From positions 2,914,001 to 2,978,000 of the forward strand of contig NZ_CP010836.1 in assembly GCF_000935025.1 (NCBI RefSeq): a DNA stretch of 64,000 nucleotides. Direction: 5' to 3'. The stretch comes from Sphingomonas hengshuiensis (lineage in GTDB: Bacteria > Pseudomonadota > Alphaproteobacteria > Sphingomonadales > Sphingomonadaceae). Positions 1 through 7,923 of the stretch are shown in pieces. The notes under the pieces were generated by a model. It was not told where the DNA came from, made no database searches, and saw only the letters and a list, made by a program, of their open reading frames with translations. Numbering within the stretch: the stretch's first letter is position 1; every line of letters begins with the position of its first letter. The translations under genes were made by a program, and so were the position numbers.

Positions 1-414
1 TTCGATGCCCCGCCTGCGCTCGTGTACCGGGCGTGGAGCGAGTCCGACCTGTTCCGGCGCTGGTGGATGCCGCGATCGGCGGTGGGCGTGTCGCTCGTGG
101 CGTGCGACCTCGACATGCGTACCGGCGGCAAATACCGGCTGGAATTCAGCGCGGGCGGGCCGGACACCATGGCCTTTTACGGCAAATATCTGGAGGTGGT
201 GCCCAACGAGCGCATCGTCTGGACCAATGACGAGGGCGAGGAAGGCGCCGTCACCACCGTCACCTTTGCCGAGCAGGACGGCAAGACGCTGCTGACCTTC
301 CACGAAGCCTATCCGACCGCCGAGGCGCTGGAGGAAGCGCTACAGGGATCGGCCGCCGCGCTGCCCGAACAGCTCGAGCAGCTCGACGAACTGCTCTCCG
401 CCACCGACGCATGA
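1..414 (+). CDS. SRPBCC / AHSA1-like domain protein, 5' truncated by window edge
   Basis: The open frame runs from base 1 without a start codon, so the N-terminus lies outside the window; 137 residues remain. The first visible residues (FDAPPALVYRAWSES) and the following FRRWWMP match the start of the activator-of-Hsp90-ATPase-like branch of the START/SRPBCC fold, a small helix-grip domain that binds hydrophobic ligands. GGKYRLEF and the later ERIVWTN strand also fit. Only about 10 to 20 residues are probably missing. Ligand and role are unknown. It converges on the next gene, with a strong hairpin between them. Confidence 0.8.
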   Translation, partial: FDAPPALVYRAWSESDLFRRWWMPRSAVGVSLVACDLDMRTGGKYRLEFSAGGPDTMAFYGKYLEVVPNERIVWTNDEGEEGAVTTVTFAEQDGKTLLTFHEAYPTAEALEEALQGSAAALPEQLEQLDELLSATDA

Positions 415-420
415 CGCCCG

Positions 421-447
421 GCGCCTGCGGGAGGGTCCCGCAGGCGC
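421..447. terminator. bidirectional hairpin terminator
   Basis: A perfect 12-bp inverted repeat (421-432 with 436-447) has a GGG loop and sits between the convergent ends of the SRPBCC gene and the DUF2218 gene. It overlaps the last base of the DUF2218 stop codon. No clear T-run follows, so terminator function is inferred from position and stem strength. Confidence 0.6.
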
Positions 448-770
448 TATCGCCAGTCGAACCCCAACGGCGCCTCGCGAAACGCGAACCGGTCGAGGTG
501 GCGCGCCACCGCGCCCTTCAGCCCTTCGAGCTGTTCGTCGGACGACGCGTCGATCCGCACGTCCAGCCCCGTTTCGGCGACGTTGAACGTCACCACGGCG
601 TCGCCGGGGAACGCCATGCCGCGCGCGTCCTTTGGGAAGATCACCGTGCCGTTTTCGGGGGTGAATTCCACCTGGAGGTTATGGCTCCAATGCTTGCACA
701 GCTGCTGGAGATATTTGCTCGCGCTTTCGGTCGGCACCAGCGCCGACGCGCTTTTGGTCGTTACGGTCAT
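447..770 (-). CDS. DUF2218 domain-containing protein
   Basis: This small cytoplasmic protein of 107 residues carries the DUF2218 signature: a KYLQQLCKHWSH helix near the start, a beta region with EFTPENGTVIFP, and HLDRFAFRE at the C-terminus. The family has no firm biochemical role but is often found near siderophore-interacting ferric reductases. The frame extends upstream to 839, but the start at 770 is preferred because GAGAAGGG precedes it at good spacing and homology begins there. It lies 69 bp downstream of the PadR regulator and is probably co-transcribed with it, which suggests metal-linked control. Confidence 0.8.
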   Translation of the reverse strand: MTVTTKSASALVPTESASKYLQQLCKHWSHNLQVEFTPENGTVIFPKDARGMAFPGDAVVTFNVAETGLDVRIDASSDEQLEGLKGAVARHLDRFAFREAPLGFDWR

Positions 771-839
771 TCTGTTTCCCTTCTCCCGCGGCGCCGGCGG
801 TAAACCCAGCCGGCGCCGGAGCATTTCCAGACGCGGCAT

Positions 840-1427
840 TTACAGCCGCTCGATCTTCCGCGCCGCTTCGTCGAGGATCGCGGCGACTTCGTGGAGCGTG
901 TCGGCCCCGACCTCGGGATCGCCCAGCCGCTCCTGGAGCACCGTGCGCAGATTGCCCATCGCGCGCCGGATCGGCCCGCCGCTGGTACGCGCCTGCTGGC
1001 TGCCCAGTTCCGCGAGCCGGGCGAACAGCGCGGCGACCACTGCGGCATTTTCGGCGAGGTGCGCGGTGCCCGCCTCGGTGATCGCGAACTGCTTCTTCGC
1101 GCCCTCGGTCCTGGTCTCGGCGATCAGGTCCATCTCGTCGAGCAGCGTCAGCGTCGGATAGACCACGCCGGGGCTGGGCGCATAGCCGCCGCCCGACCGT
1201 TCCTCGATCTCGCGGATCAGGTCGTATCCGTGGCGCGGCTGCTCGCCGATCAGCTTGAGCAGGAGGAGGCGCAGTTCGCCCCCGTCGAACATCCGCCGCC
1301 CGCGCGGACCGCCGCCGCCCTCGGGCCGACCCCAGCCGCCGCGACCGAAGCCGCCGCCAAAGCCGCGCGGTCCGGGACCGCATTCGCGCCGCTCGTGGCG
1401 GCCATGTTGGCGATGATGAAAACGCAT
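840..1427 (-). CDS. PadR-family regulator with His/Gly-rich N-terminal extension (YqjI-like)
   Basis: Residues about 46-120 form a PadR winged helix: GELRLLLLKLIG, HGYDLIREIEE and the family hallmark SPGVVYPTLTLLDEMDLI. A helical C-terminal dimerisation region follows. The first 45 residues are rich in His, Arg and Gly (MRFHHRQHGRHERREC), like the metal-binding extension of E. coli YqjI, a nickel-responsive repressor of a ferric reductase gene. A metal-sensing repressor role is therefore likely, though the target here would be itself and the downstream DUF2218 gene. A perfect 12-bp AT-rich palindrome 34 bp upstream of the start is a plausible operator. Confidence 0.8.
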   Translation of the reverse strand: MRFHHRQHGRHERRECGPGPRGFGGGFGRGGWGRPEGGGGPRGRRMFDGGELRLLLLKLIGEQPRHGYDLIREIEERSGGGYAPSPGVVYPTLTLLDEMDLIAETRTEGAKKQFAITEAGTAHLAENAAVVAALFARLAELGSQQARTSGGPIRRAMGNLRTVLQERLGDPEVGADTLHEVAAILDEAARKIERL

Positions 1428-1460
1428 TTGGTTTATTCCTGTCTGAGTCGTGATGGGTCT

Positions 1461-1472
1461 AAGATATATCTT
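1461..1472. promoter_or_regulatory. palindrome AAGATATATCTT, probable PadR operator
   Basis: A perfect 12-bp palindrome lies in the 114-bp gap between the PadR gene (minus strand) and rarA (plus strand). AT-rich ATAT-centred palindromes are typical of PadR and YqjI-type operators. Its position upstream of the PadR start supports autoregulation. Binding is inferred. Confidence 0.55.
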
Positions 1473-1541
1473 CGTGACGTTTGCACAAGCCCCCTATGGG
1501 CAACTTTTGTCACTTTCGCCCTCAGCCCCTATCTTGGCGCC

Positions 1542-2864
1542 ATGCCCGATCTCTTCGCCGCCCATGAACAGCCGACCGTCGCCGCCGATCCCCCCGCCGG
1601 CGCCCCCCTCGCCGATCGCCTCCGCCCGCGCCGGCTGGACGAGGTCGTCGGGCAGGAGCATCTGACCGGGCCGGAGGGCGCGATCGGGCGGATGGTCGCG
1701 GCGGGAAAGCTCAGCTCGATCATCCTGTGGGGCCCGCCCGGCACCGGCAAGACCACGATCGCCCGCCTGCTCGCGGACGCGGTCGGGCTGCGCTTCGTCG
1801 CGATCTCGGCGGTGTTCTCGGGCGTGGCGGACCTGAAGAAGGTCTTCGCCGAGGCGCGCGAGCACGCCCGGATCGGCCGCAAGACGCTGCTCTTCGTCGA
1901 CGAGATCCACCGCTTCAATCGCTCGCAACAGGACGGATTCCTGCCGTTCGTCGAGGACGGCACCGTCACGCTGGTCGGCGCGACGACCGAGAACCCGAGC
2001 TTCGAGCTCAACGCCGCGTTGCTCAGCCGCACGCAGGTGCTGATCCTCCACCGGCTCGGCCACCCCGCGCTGTGCAAGCTGCTCGATCGCGGCGAGGCGC
2101 TGGAGGGCCGCCCCCTCCCCCTGACGCCCGAGGCGCGCGACGCGCTGGTCGCCAGCGCCGATGGCGATGGCCGCTTCCTGCTCAACCAGGCCGAAACTTT
2201 GTTCTCGGTAACGTTCGAAAAGCCGCTCGATCCCGCCGCGCTCGGCGATTTCCTCCAGCGCCGCGTGGCGGTGTACGACAAGGATCGCGAGGGGCATTAC
2301 AACCTGATTTCCGCGCTCCACAAATCGATCCGCGGCAGCGATCCCCAGGCCGCGCTCTATTATCTCGCGCGGATGCTGACCGCGGGCGAGGAGCCGCTCT
2401 ACGTCCTGCGCCGCCTCACCCGTGCGGCGGTCGAGGATATCGGCCTCGCCGACCCCCAGGCGCTGGTCCAGTGCATCGCAGCCAAGGACACTTATGAATT
2501 CCTCGGCTCGCCCGAGGGCGAACTGGCGATCGCCCAGGCGTGCCTCTATCTCGCCACCGCGCCCAAATCGAACGCCGCCTATGCCGCGCAGAAAGCGGCG
2601 TGGCGCTCGGCGCGCGAAACCGGATCGCTGATGCCGCCGCAGAACATCCTGAATGCCCCGACCAAGCTTATGAAACAGATCGGCTATGGCAAGGGCTACA
2701 CCTATGACCACGACGCCGAGGACGGCTTCTCGGGCGACAATTACTGGCCCGACGAGTTGCCGCCCCAGACCTTCTACACCCCCACCGATCGCGGCATGGA
2801 AAAACGCATTTCGGAGCGGATGGCGTGGTGGGACTCGATGCGCGAGGCTAAACGCGATGACTGA
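1542..2864 (+). CDS. rarA: replication-associated recombination protein A (AAA+ ATPase, MgsA/RarA)
   Basis: The 440-residue protein is a clamp-loader-like AAA+ ATPase that acts at stalled replication forks with SSB. Visible features are the Walker A GPPGTGKTT (residues 64-72), Walker B LLFVDEIHRF (D120, E121), sensor 1 GATTENPSF (about 147-155), the LLSRTQ arginine-finger region, and the C-terminal RarA tetramerisation domain with YYLARML and TYDHDAEDGF. The start at 1542 is chosen because the conserved N-terminus (MPDLF) begins there; the frame stays open upstream but only as a shadow of the PadR gene. It overlaps the next gene by 8 bp. Confidence 0.95.
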   Translation: MPDLFAAHEQPTVAADPPAGAPLADRLRPRRLDEVVGQEHLTGPEGAIGRMVAAGKLSSIILWGPPGTGKTTIARLLADAVGLRFVAISAVFSGVADLKKVFAEAREHARIGRKTLLFVDEIHRFNRSQQDGFLPFVEDGTVTLVGATTENPSFELNAALLSRTQVLILHRLGHPALCKLLDRGEALEGRPLPLTPEARDALVASADGDGRFLLNQAETLFSVTFEKPLDPAALGDFLQRRVAVYDKDREGHYNLISALHKSIRGSDPQAALYYLARMLTAGEEPLYVLRRLTRAAVEDIGLADPQALVQCIAAKDTYEFLGSPEGELAIAQACLYLATAPKSNAAYAAQKAAWRSARETGSLMPPQNILNAPTKLMKQIGYGKGYTYDHDAEDGFSGDNYWPDELPPQTFYTPTDRGMEKRISERMAWWDSMREAKRDD

Positions 2865-3204
2865 CTGGGACGACGCCGTCGCCACCGCCTGCGCGCTGCC
2901 CGGCGTGGTCATGGCCTCGCATTACGGAACCCCCTGCCCCAAGCTGAACGGCAAGGCGATTCTGGCGCCCGGTCGCGAGGCCGGAAGCTTCTGCCTGATG
3001 GTAACGCAGGCGGAGAAGTCGCTGCTGCTCGAAACCGACCCCGACACCTTCTGGGAAACCGACCATTATCGCGGCTATCCGGCGGTGCTGGCGCGCTACG
3101 GCACCGACGCGCGCGACCGGATCGCGCTCTATGTCGAGCGCCGCTGGTGGGACCTCGCCAAAAAGCCCCAGCGCATCGCCGCCGGGCGGGCGGAGCGGCC
3201 CTGA
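2857..3204 (+). CDS. MmcQ/YjbR family DNA-binding-like protein
   Basis: A 115-residue protein with the YjbR/CyaY-like fold. Seen are an N-terminal ACALPGV helix, the central CLMVTQAEK strand, and WETDHYRGYPAVLARY, which is the family hallmark, followed by the WWDLAKKPQR end. Members are small cytoplasmic proteins of uncertain function with proposed DNA binding. The ATG lies inside the end of rarA (8-bp overlap), so the two are translationally linked. The stop codon overlaps the frame of the next gene. Confidence 0.8.
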   Translation: MTDWDDAVATACALPGVVMASHYGTPCPKLNGKAILAPGREAGSFCLMVTQAEKSLLLETDPDTFWETDHYRGYPAVLARYGTDARDRIALYVERRWWDLAKKPQRIAAGRAERP

Positions 3205-4061
3205 CCTTCACCGATTTCATCGCGATCGACTGGTCGGGCCAGGCCGTCGAGCGTCCCGCCGGGCTCGCCGTCGCGCATGTCGGCACAGGGACAGGCGCGC
3301 CCCGGCTGATCGATCGGCGATGGTCGCGCGCCGACATCGCGGAGTGGCTGGGCGAGTTGGCCGACACCGGCACCCGCGCGCTGATCGGGCTCGATCTGTC
3401 CCCCGCCTTCCCCTTCGACGACGAAGGCGCCTATTTCCCCGGCTGGGAAGCCTCCCCGCCAGACGCCCCCGCGCTGTGGGCATTGGTGGACCAGCTCAGC
3501 GCCGACGATCCCCACCTCGCCGCCAGCAGCTTCGTCGCGCATCCCCATGCCCGCCGCCACTTCCGCCAGCGCGGCGATTGCGGCGACCTGTTCCCGGCCG
3601 GGCGCGGGCGTTTCCGGGTGTGCGAGCATGGGCAGGAGGCGATGCGGCTGTCGCCCTATAGCTGCTTCAACCTGGTCGGCGCGTCGCAGGTCGGCAAGTC
3701 GAGCCTCACCGGCATGCGCGTGCTCCACCGCCTGCGCGGGCGGATCGGGATGTGGCCGTTCGATCCGCTGCCCGCGACGGGGCCGGTGCTCGTCGAAATC
3801 TACACCTCGCTTGCCGCACGGCTGGCGGGGATGCGCAAGGGCATCTCGAAGATCCGCGACGCCGCGACGCTGGACGCCATGCTCGCAGCGTTCGGATCGG
3901 ACGCGCATGCCCCGCTGCCCCGCTATGACGATCATGCGACCGACGCAATGCTGTCCGCCGCCTGGCTGCGGTCCGCCGCCGCCAGCCCCGCCCTGTGGCG
4001 CCCGTCCCGGCTGACACCGGCTCTCGCGCGCACCGAAGGCTGGACCTTCGGCGTGCCTTGA
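3147..4061 (+). CDS. DUF429-like hypothetical protein (RNase H-like fold suspected)
   Basis: Function is not recognised. The protein begins, after a poorly conserved leader, with FIAIDWSG, followed by LIGLDLSPAFPF. The acidic residues after hydrophobic strands resemble the DUF429 RNase H-like group. A C-terminal YDDHATDAMLSAAWL helix is also seen. The ATG at 3147 would overlap the YjbR-like gene by 58 bp. The recognisable domain starts near 3204, so a non-standard CTG start at 3201, directly on the upstream stop codon, is a real alternative. No signal peptide or membrane segment is visible. Confidence 0.55.
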   Translation: MGPRQKAPAHRRRAGGAALTFTDFIAIDWSGQAVERPAGLAVAHVGTGTGAPRLIDRRWSRADIAEWLGELADTGTRALIGLDLSPAFPFDDEGAYFPGWEASPPDAPALWALVDQLSADDPHLAASSFVAHPHARRHFRQRGDCGDLFPAGRGRFRVCEHGQEAMRLSPYSCFNLVGASQVGKSSLTGMRVLHRLRGRIGMWPFDPLPATGPVLVEIYTSLAARLAGMRKGISKIRDAATLDAMLAAFGSDAHAPLPRYDDHATDAMLSAAWLRSAAASPALWRPSRLTPALARTEGWTFGVP

Positions 4062-4088
4062 GCTGGCCCGTTCGCTGATAAGTGTCCG

Positions 4089-4583
4089 ATGAATCGGTGC
4101 TTGAACCGGGTAGCGTTACAACATATCAGCTTTGTTGCATTGCAACCAAGATCGAGCGACGCCGCGTTGAATTCCTGCAACAAACCCCTTGCGAGGCTGA
4201 CCGGCCCCCGTGGAGCGCCCTCGGGCGGTCGGACGGTGCCGACGCTGGCGTTGCTATGGGCCGCATTGCTGGCGTTCGCTTGGCAGAGCATCGTCACGCA
4301 GACGCATCGCCATGTCGATACCACCACCGTGTTCGGCCAGTCGATCGCCAGCATCAGCAACGGCGACTCCGACGATCAATCCCCGGTGGATTCGCCCGCG
4401 AACTGCGTGATCTGCCGCGAAGTCGCGCATGCCGGCCCTGCGCTGCTCCCTACCGGTGTCACGCTCGACACCCCGGCGCGGTCTGAGTTCCGCGCAGCCG
4501 CATCCGACCTCCTGCGCCAGCAATCGATCGAGCGCTCGCATCGCTGGCAGAGCCGCGCACCACCTCAAATCCTCCACGCCTGA
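4089..4583 (+). CDS. small DUF2946-like membrane protein with Cys/His motifs, upstream of a zinc receptor
   Basis: Family assignment is tentative. One hydrophobic helix (PTLALLWAALLAFAWQSIV) is followed by a THRH motif and, later, CVICREVAHAG, so a metal-binding periplasmic segment is likely. Proteins of this kind are common next to metal-related TonB-dependent receptors in proteobacteria. The start is uncertain: ATG 4089 precedes the Zur-like site, whereas TTG 4167 or GTG 4236 would place the promoter upstream and begin near the membrane helix. It ends 90 bp before the ZnuD-like receptor and probably shares its transcript. Confidence 0.55.
   Translation: MNRCLNRVALQHISFVALQPRSSDAALNSCNKPLARLTGPRGAPSGGRTVPTLALLWAALLAFAWQSIVTQTHRHVDTTTVFGQSIASISNGDSDDQSPVDSPANCVICREVAHAGPALLPTGVTLDTPARSEFRAAASDLLRQQSIERSHRWQSRAPPQILHA
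4110..4130. promoter_or_regulatory. Zur-like operator candidate
   Basis: The stretch GTAGCGTTACAACATATCAGC contains GTTACAACAT, one base away from the GTTATAACAT core of alphaproteobacterial zinc-uptake regulator sites. It precedes a unit encoding a ZnuD-like receptor, which makes Zur control plausible. If real, the first ATG of the small membrane protein (4089) would lie upstream of the operator and a later start is more likely. Confidence 0.4.
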
Positions 4584-4673
4584 ACGAACCGTATCCGACG
4601 CCGCGCGCCCTTGGCGCTCGCCGCCGAAGACGGTTCGCCGTCGATACGAACAAGGTTCCTGGAGTAGTTTCCC

Positions 4674-6863
4674 ATGCGTCATGCATTGCTTTTGAGCGCA
4701 GCGTCGCTCGCCCTCGCGCTTCCTGCGGCCGCCCGCGCCGCCGATCCCGACACCACCAAGCCCGCGGCGCCCGCCACCGCGGCACCCTCCGCTCCCGCCG
4801 ACGCCGAGCCGGCGGATCAGGACCGGCGCAAGACCGGCGAGGAAATCGTCGTCACCGGCATCCTGCCGCAGAGCGAGAAGGACGTGCTTTCGGGCACCAC
4901 GGTCCTCTCCGGCGAAGACCTGACCCGCAACCTGCGCCCCAGCATCGGCGAAACGCTCGCCCGCCAGCCCGGCGTCTCGGCCACGTCGTTCGGCCCCAGC
5001 GCCTCGCGCCCGATCCTGCGCGGCTTCCAGGGGGAGCGCATCCGCGTGCTCAGCGACGGGATCGGCTCGATCGACGTGTCGAACACCTCGGTCGACCATG
5101 CCGTGATCATCGACCCGCTGCTCGCCGAGCGCATCGAAGTGGTGCGCGGTCCGTCCGCGCTCCTCTATGGGTCGTCGGCCGTGGGCGGGGTCGTGAACGT
5201 GATCGACAGCCGCATCCCCCGCGCAATCCCGGCGGACGGCTATCGCGTCAATTCGATCGCGAGCTATGGCTCGGCGGCGAACGAGCGCTCGATCGGTGCC
5301 GCCGGCGACGTGGCCGTGGGCGACAAGATCGTTCTCCACGCCGATGGCTCGTACCTGAAGAGCGGCGACCTGCGCATCGGCGGCAATGTCCTGTCGTCCA
5401 GCGCCCGCGCCGCCGCGCTTGCCGCCGCCGCCGGCCCGACGACCGAGGACGATCCCGATTTCGCAGCGAGCGCCGCGCTCAAGGACAAGCTGCCCAATTC
5501 GGCGGCGAAGACCTGGACCGCGGGCTTCGGCGCCGCGCTGATCACCGACACCGGCAATCTGGGCATTTCGTACAGCCATTATGACAGCCTCTACGGCGTG
5601 CCGATCCGCTACGCGACCGAATCGGGCCAGGAACAGGAAGGGCCGCGGCTCAGCGTCCTCCAGAACCGCGTCGACCTGCGCGGCGAAGTCGAAACCGGCG
5701 GGGGCTTCCTCGACAAGATCCGCGTCCGCGCCGGCTATGCGAATTACCGGCATTTCGAGCTTGAGGAAGACGGCGCGGTCGGCACCGCCTTTTACAACAA
5801 GGGCATCGAAAGCCGGCTTGAACTGCTCCAGGCCAGCCGCGGCGGGTGGAGCGGCGCGTCGGGCGTCCAGTATTTCCATCGCGACTTCGACGTCGAGGGC
5901 GACGAGGCCTTCCTCCCCAAGAACAAGACGAGCCAGCTCGGCCTGTTCACGCTCCAGCAGCTCGATCTGGGCGCGCTGCGCGCTGAAGCCGGGCTGCGCT
6001 ACGAGCGGAGCGATCTTGAGGCATCGCCGGTCGACGGCGACCTCCGCTTCTTCTCGGGCAAGCGTCAGTTCGACGCCGTCTCGGGATCGGCGGGCGTCTC
6101 CTATGCACTGGCAGACGGCGTGCGCATCGGCGTGAACCTGTCGCGCACCGAACGCGCCCCTTCGGGCGAGGAGCTGTTCGCGCGCGGCGGCCATGCCGGC
6201 ACCCAGTCCTGGGAACTCGGCAACCCCGACTTCAAGCTCGAAAAGTCGTGGGGCCTCGAAGGCACGCTGCACATCCACCAGGATCGCTTCAGCTTCGATG
6301 CGTCGGCCTATTACAACTGGTTCTCCAACTACATCTCGGACAACCAAGTGGACAGCTCGATCTGCCAGCTCGCCGCCGATCCCAGCGAGCGTGAGGTCGA
6401 CTTGCCCTGCTTCCAGTATCAGCAGGCCGATGCCCGCTATTACGGGTTCGAGGCCGACGCTTCGTTCAAGCTCGCGCAGGTTGGCCAATACGCGATCAAC
6501 ATCGATGCGCTGGGCGATTATGTCCATGCGACCATCGTCGATGTCAGCCCCGTCCCCCGCATCCCGCCTGCGCGCGTGCTGGGCGGGATCGAGGCGCAAT
6601 CGGACCGCGTCAGCGCCCGCGCCGAAGTCGAGCATGTCTTCGCGCAGGACCGGATCGCCCCGTTCGAGACCACGACCGACGCCTATACGATGGTCAACGC
6701 CTCGATCGGGTTCAAGCCGATCTCGGGCAACGACAAGGTCTCGCTCCTGCTCAGCGCGAACAATCTGTTCGATGTCGAGGCACGCCGGCATACGAGCTTC
6801 CTGAAGGACTTCGCTCCGCTGGCCGGCCGCGATCTCCGCGCAACGCTGCGGTTCGGCTTCTAG
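4674..6863 (+). CDS. TonB-dependent receptor, ZnuD-like (probable zinc uptake)
   Basis: A 729-residue outer-membrane receptor with a Sec signal (residues 1-22), a Pro/Ala-rich linker, the TonB-box region EEIVVTG near residue 58 and a plug domain. The plug has RPSIGETLARQPGVSA, RPILRGFQGERIRVLSDG and SVDHAVIIDPL, which is the pattern of the ZnuD zinc-receptor branch. The rest is a 22-strand barrel ending in FGF. With the upstream Cys/His protein and the Zur-like site, a zinc-starvation uptake unit is the best reading. The extracellular loops are not strikingly His-rich, so substrate assignment rests on plug similarity and context. Confidence 0.8.
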   Translation: MRHALLLSAASLALALPAAARAADPDTTKPAAPATAAPSAPADAEPADQDRRKTGEEIVVTGILPQSEKDVLSGTTVLSGEDLTRNLRPSIGETLARQPGVSATSFGPSASRPILRGFQGERIRVLSDGIGSIDVSNTSVDHAVIIDPLLAERIEVVRGPSALLYGSSAVGGVVNVIDSRIPRAIPADGYRVNSIASYGSAANERSIGAAGDVAVGDKIVLHADGSYLKSGDLRIGGNVLSSSARAAALAAAAGPTTEDDPDFAASAALKDKLPNSAAKTWTAGFGAALITDTGNLGISYSHYDSLYGVPIRYATESGQEQEGPRLSVLQNRVDLRGEVETGGGFLDKIRVRAGYANYRHFELEEDGAVGTAFYNKGIESRLELLQASRGGWSGASGVQYFHRDFDVEGDEAFLPKNKTSQLGLFTLQQLDLGALRAEAGLRYERSDLEASPVDGDLRFFSGKRQFDAVSGSAGVSYALADGVRIGVNLSRTERAPSGEELFARGGHAGTQSWELGNPDFKLEKSWGLEGTLHIHQDRFSFDASAYYNWFSNYISDNQVDSSICQLAADPSEREVDLPCFQYQQADARYYGFEADASFKLAQVGQYAINIDALGDYVHATIVDVSPVPRIPPARVLGGIEAQSDRVSARAEVEHVFAQDRIAPFETTTDAYTMVNASIGFKPISGNDKVSLLLSANNLFDVEARRHTSFLKDFAPLAGRDLRATLRFGF

Positions 6864-6876
6864 CCGCCGCCGGGTG

Positions 6877-6913
6877 ACCCGCCCGGGCTCCGCATGCCGG
6901 AGCCCGGGCGGGT
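6877..6913 (+). terminator. strong hairpin after ZnuD-like receptor gene
   Basis: A perfect 16-bp GC-rich stem (6877-6892 with 6898-6913) and a 5-base loop begin 14 bp after the receptor stop codon. No T-run follows, so it may end transcription or protect the 3' end of the message. Confidence 0.6.
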
Positions 6914-6989
6914 TGCACGCCAAAATACTTGACCCGCCGCCGCGACCCGATCAAACGCACTCGCGATCGCACTGTCTTTGCGTCAGGTG

Positions 6990-7065
6990 GCCGGTTTAGC
7001 TCAGCTGGTAGAGCAGCGGTTTTGTAAACCGAAGGTCGCGGGTTCGATTCCTGCAACCGGCACCA
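6990..7065 (+). tRNA. tRNA-Thr, anticodon TGT
   Basis: The 76-nt cloverleaf is complete: acceptor arm GCCGGTT pairing with AACCGGC, D arm GCTC...GAGC, anticodon arm GCGGT-TTTGTAA-ACCG(A) with TGT in the loop, T arm GCGGG-TTCGATT-CCTGC, and an encoded CCA end. It separates the core-type genes on the left from the carbohydrate genes on the right. Confidence 0.97.
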
Positions 7066-7115
7066 TTTTTCGGCAGCCTCCTGCCCCCTGCGGGCCCCAG
7101 AGCGGCCGCGGCGCG

Positions 7116-7874
7116 TCAGCCGTGCAGCAATCCGTCGCGATCAGCCGCCGCGCCCTCGCTCTCGGCCTGACGGATCAGGACCATCACCTCCTCGATGATC
7201 GAGCGCATCATCGCCCCCGCCAGCGTGTCGTCGCCGGCCTCGATCGCCTCGAGCACCGCCTTGTGCGCGGGCAGGCTGGCGCTACGCCCCTTGAACCGGT
7301 TGGTGAAGCGGATCGAGGTTCGCAGCGCGGTGCCCACCAGTTCCTCGAACTGGGCGAAGAACGGGTTGCCGCAGGCACGGAGGATCGCGATGTGGAACGC
7401 GATGTCGGCGTCGAGCGCATCGTCGTCGCCGCGCTCGGCCGCCTCCATCCGCGCAAATCCCGCCGCGATCCGCGCCTTGCCCGCGGAGGTGGCATAGCGC
7501 GCGGCGAGTTGCGCCGCCACGGGCTCCACCGCGAGGCGCAGCTCGCTGAAACTGCGCAGCAGCGGCAGCGTGAACTTGCGTTCGAGCAGCCAGCGCAGCA
7601 CGTCGGTGTCGAACAGGTTCCATGCCGAGGTCGGCTGCACGATCGTCCCCTGGCGCGGGCGCGCGGACAACAGCCCCTTGGCCGTCAGCATCTTGACCGC
7701 CTCGCGCGTCACCGACCGGCTGACGCCATGCTGCACGGTGAGCTCCGCCTCGGTCGGGAAGCGCTTGCCGTCATATTGCCCCGTGACGATCGCGCGCCCG
7801 ACCACGTCGAGCAGGCCATGTGTGAGGTTGCGGCCCAGCGCCGTGCGCGCTTGGCTGGGGACAGGATCGATCAT
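7116..7874 (-). CDS. GntR/FadR-family (FCD) regulator of galactonate genes
   Basis: A 252-residue regulator. Residues about 15-80 are the winged helix: RFPTEAELTVQHGVSRSVTREAVKML and the wing ARPRQGTIVQP. Residues about 100-230 are the all-helical FCD ligand domain, with the acidic/His pattern of DADIAFH and a later LPAHKAVLEAIEAGD. It lies 49 bp downstream of dgoA in the dgoK-dgoA order, so a DgoR-like repressor answering to galactonate or 2-keto-3-deoxygalactonate is likely. The frame extends far upstream, but homology begins at the ATG at 7874. Confidence 0.85.
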   Translation of the reverse strand: MIDPVPSQARTALGRNLTHGLLDVVGRAIVTGQYDGKRFPTEAELTVQHGVSRSVTREAVKMLTAKGLLSARPRQGTIVQPTSAWNLFDTDVLRWLLERKFTLPLLRSFSELRLAVEPVAAQLAARYATSAGKARIAAGFARMEAAERGDDDALDADIAFHIAILRACGNPFFAQFEELVGTALRTSIRFTNRFKGRSASLPAHKAVLEAIEAGDDTLAGAMMRSIIEEVMVLIRQAESEGAAADRDGLLHG

Positions 7875-7923
7875 GGGTGCTGGTCGCCGAATCGAGTGGC
7901 TGGGACAAGAACGCTGGCCCGCG

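Noticed and set aside
1494..2912. 472-codon minus-strand frame opposite rarA
   Set aside because: Shadow of a strongly supported rarA gene.
4254..6923. Long open frame of 889 codons on the minus strand opposite the ZnuD-like receptor gene
   Set aside because: Its translation is low-complexity (Arg, Ala, Gly, Asp rich) without any family pattern; it is an antisense shadow of a high-GC gene with a well-supported plus-strand product.
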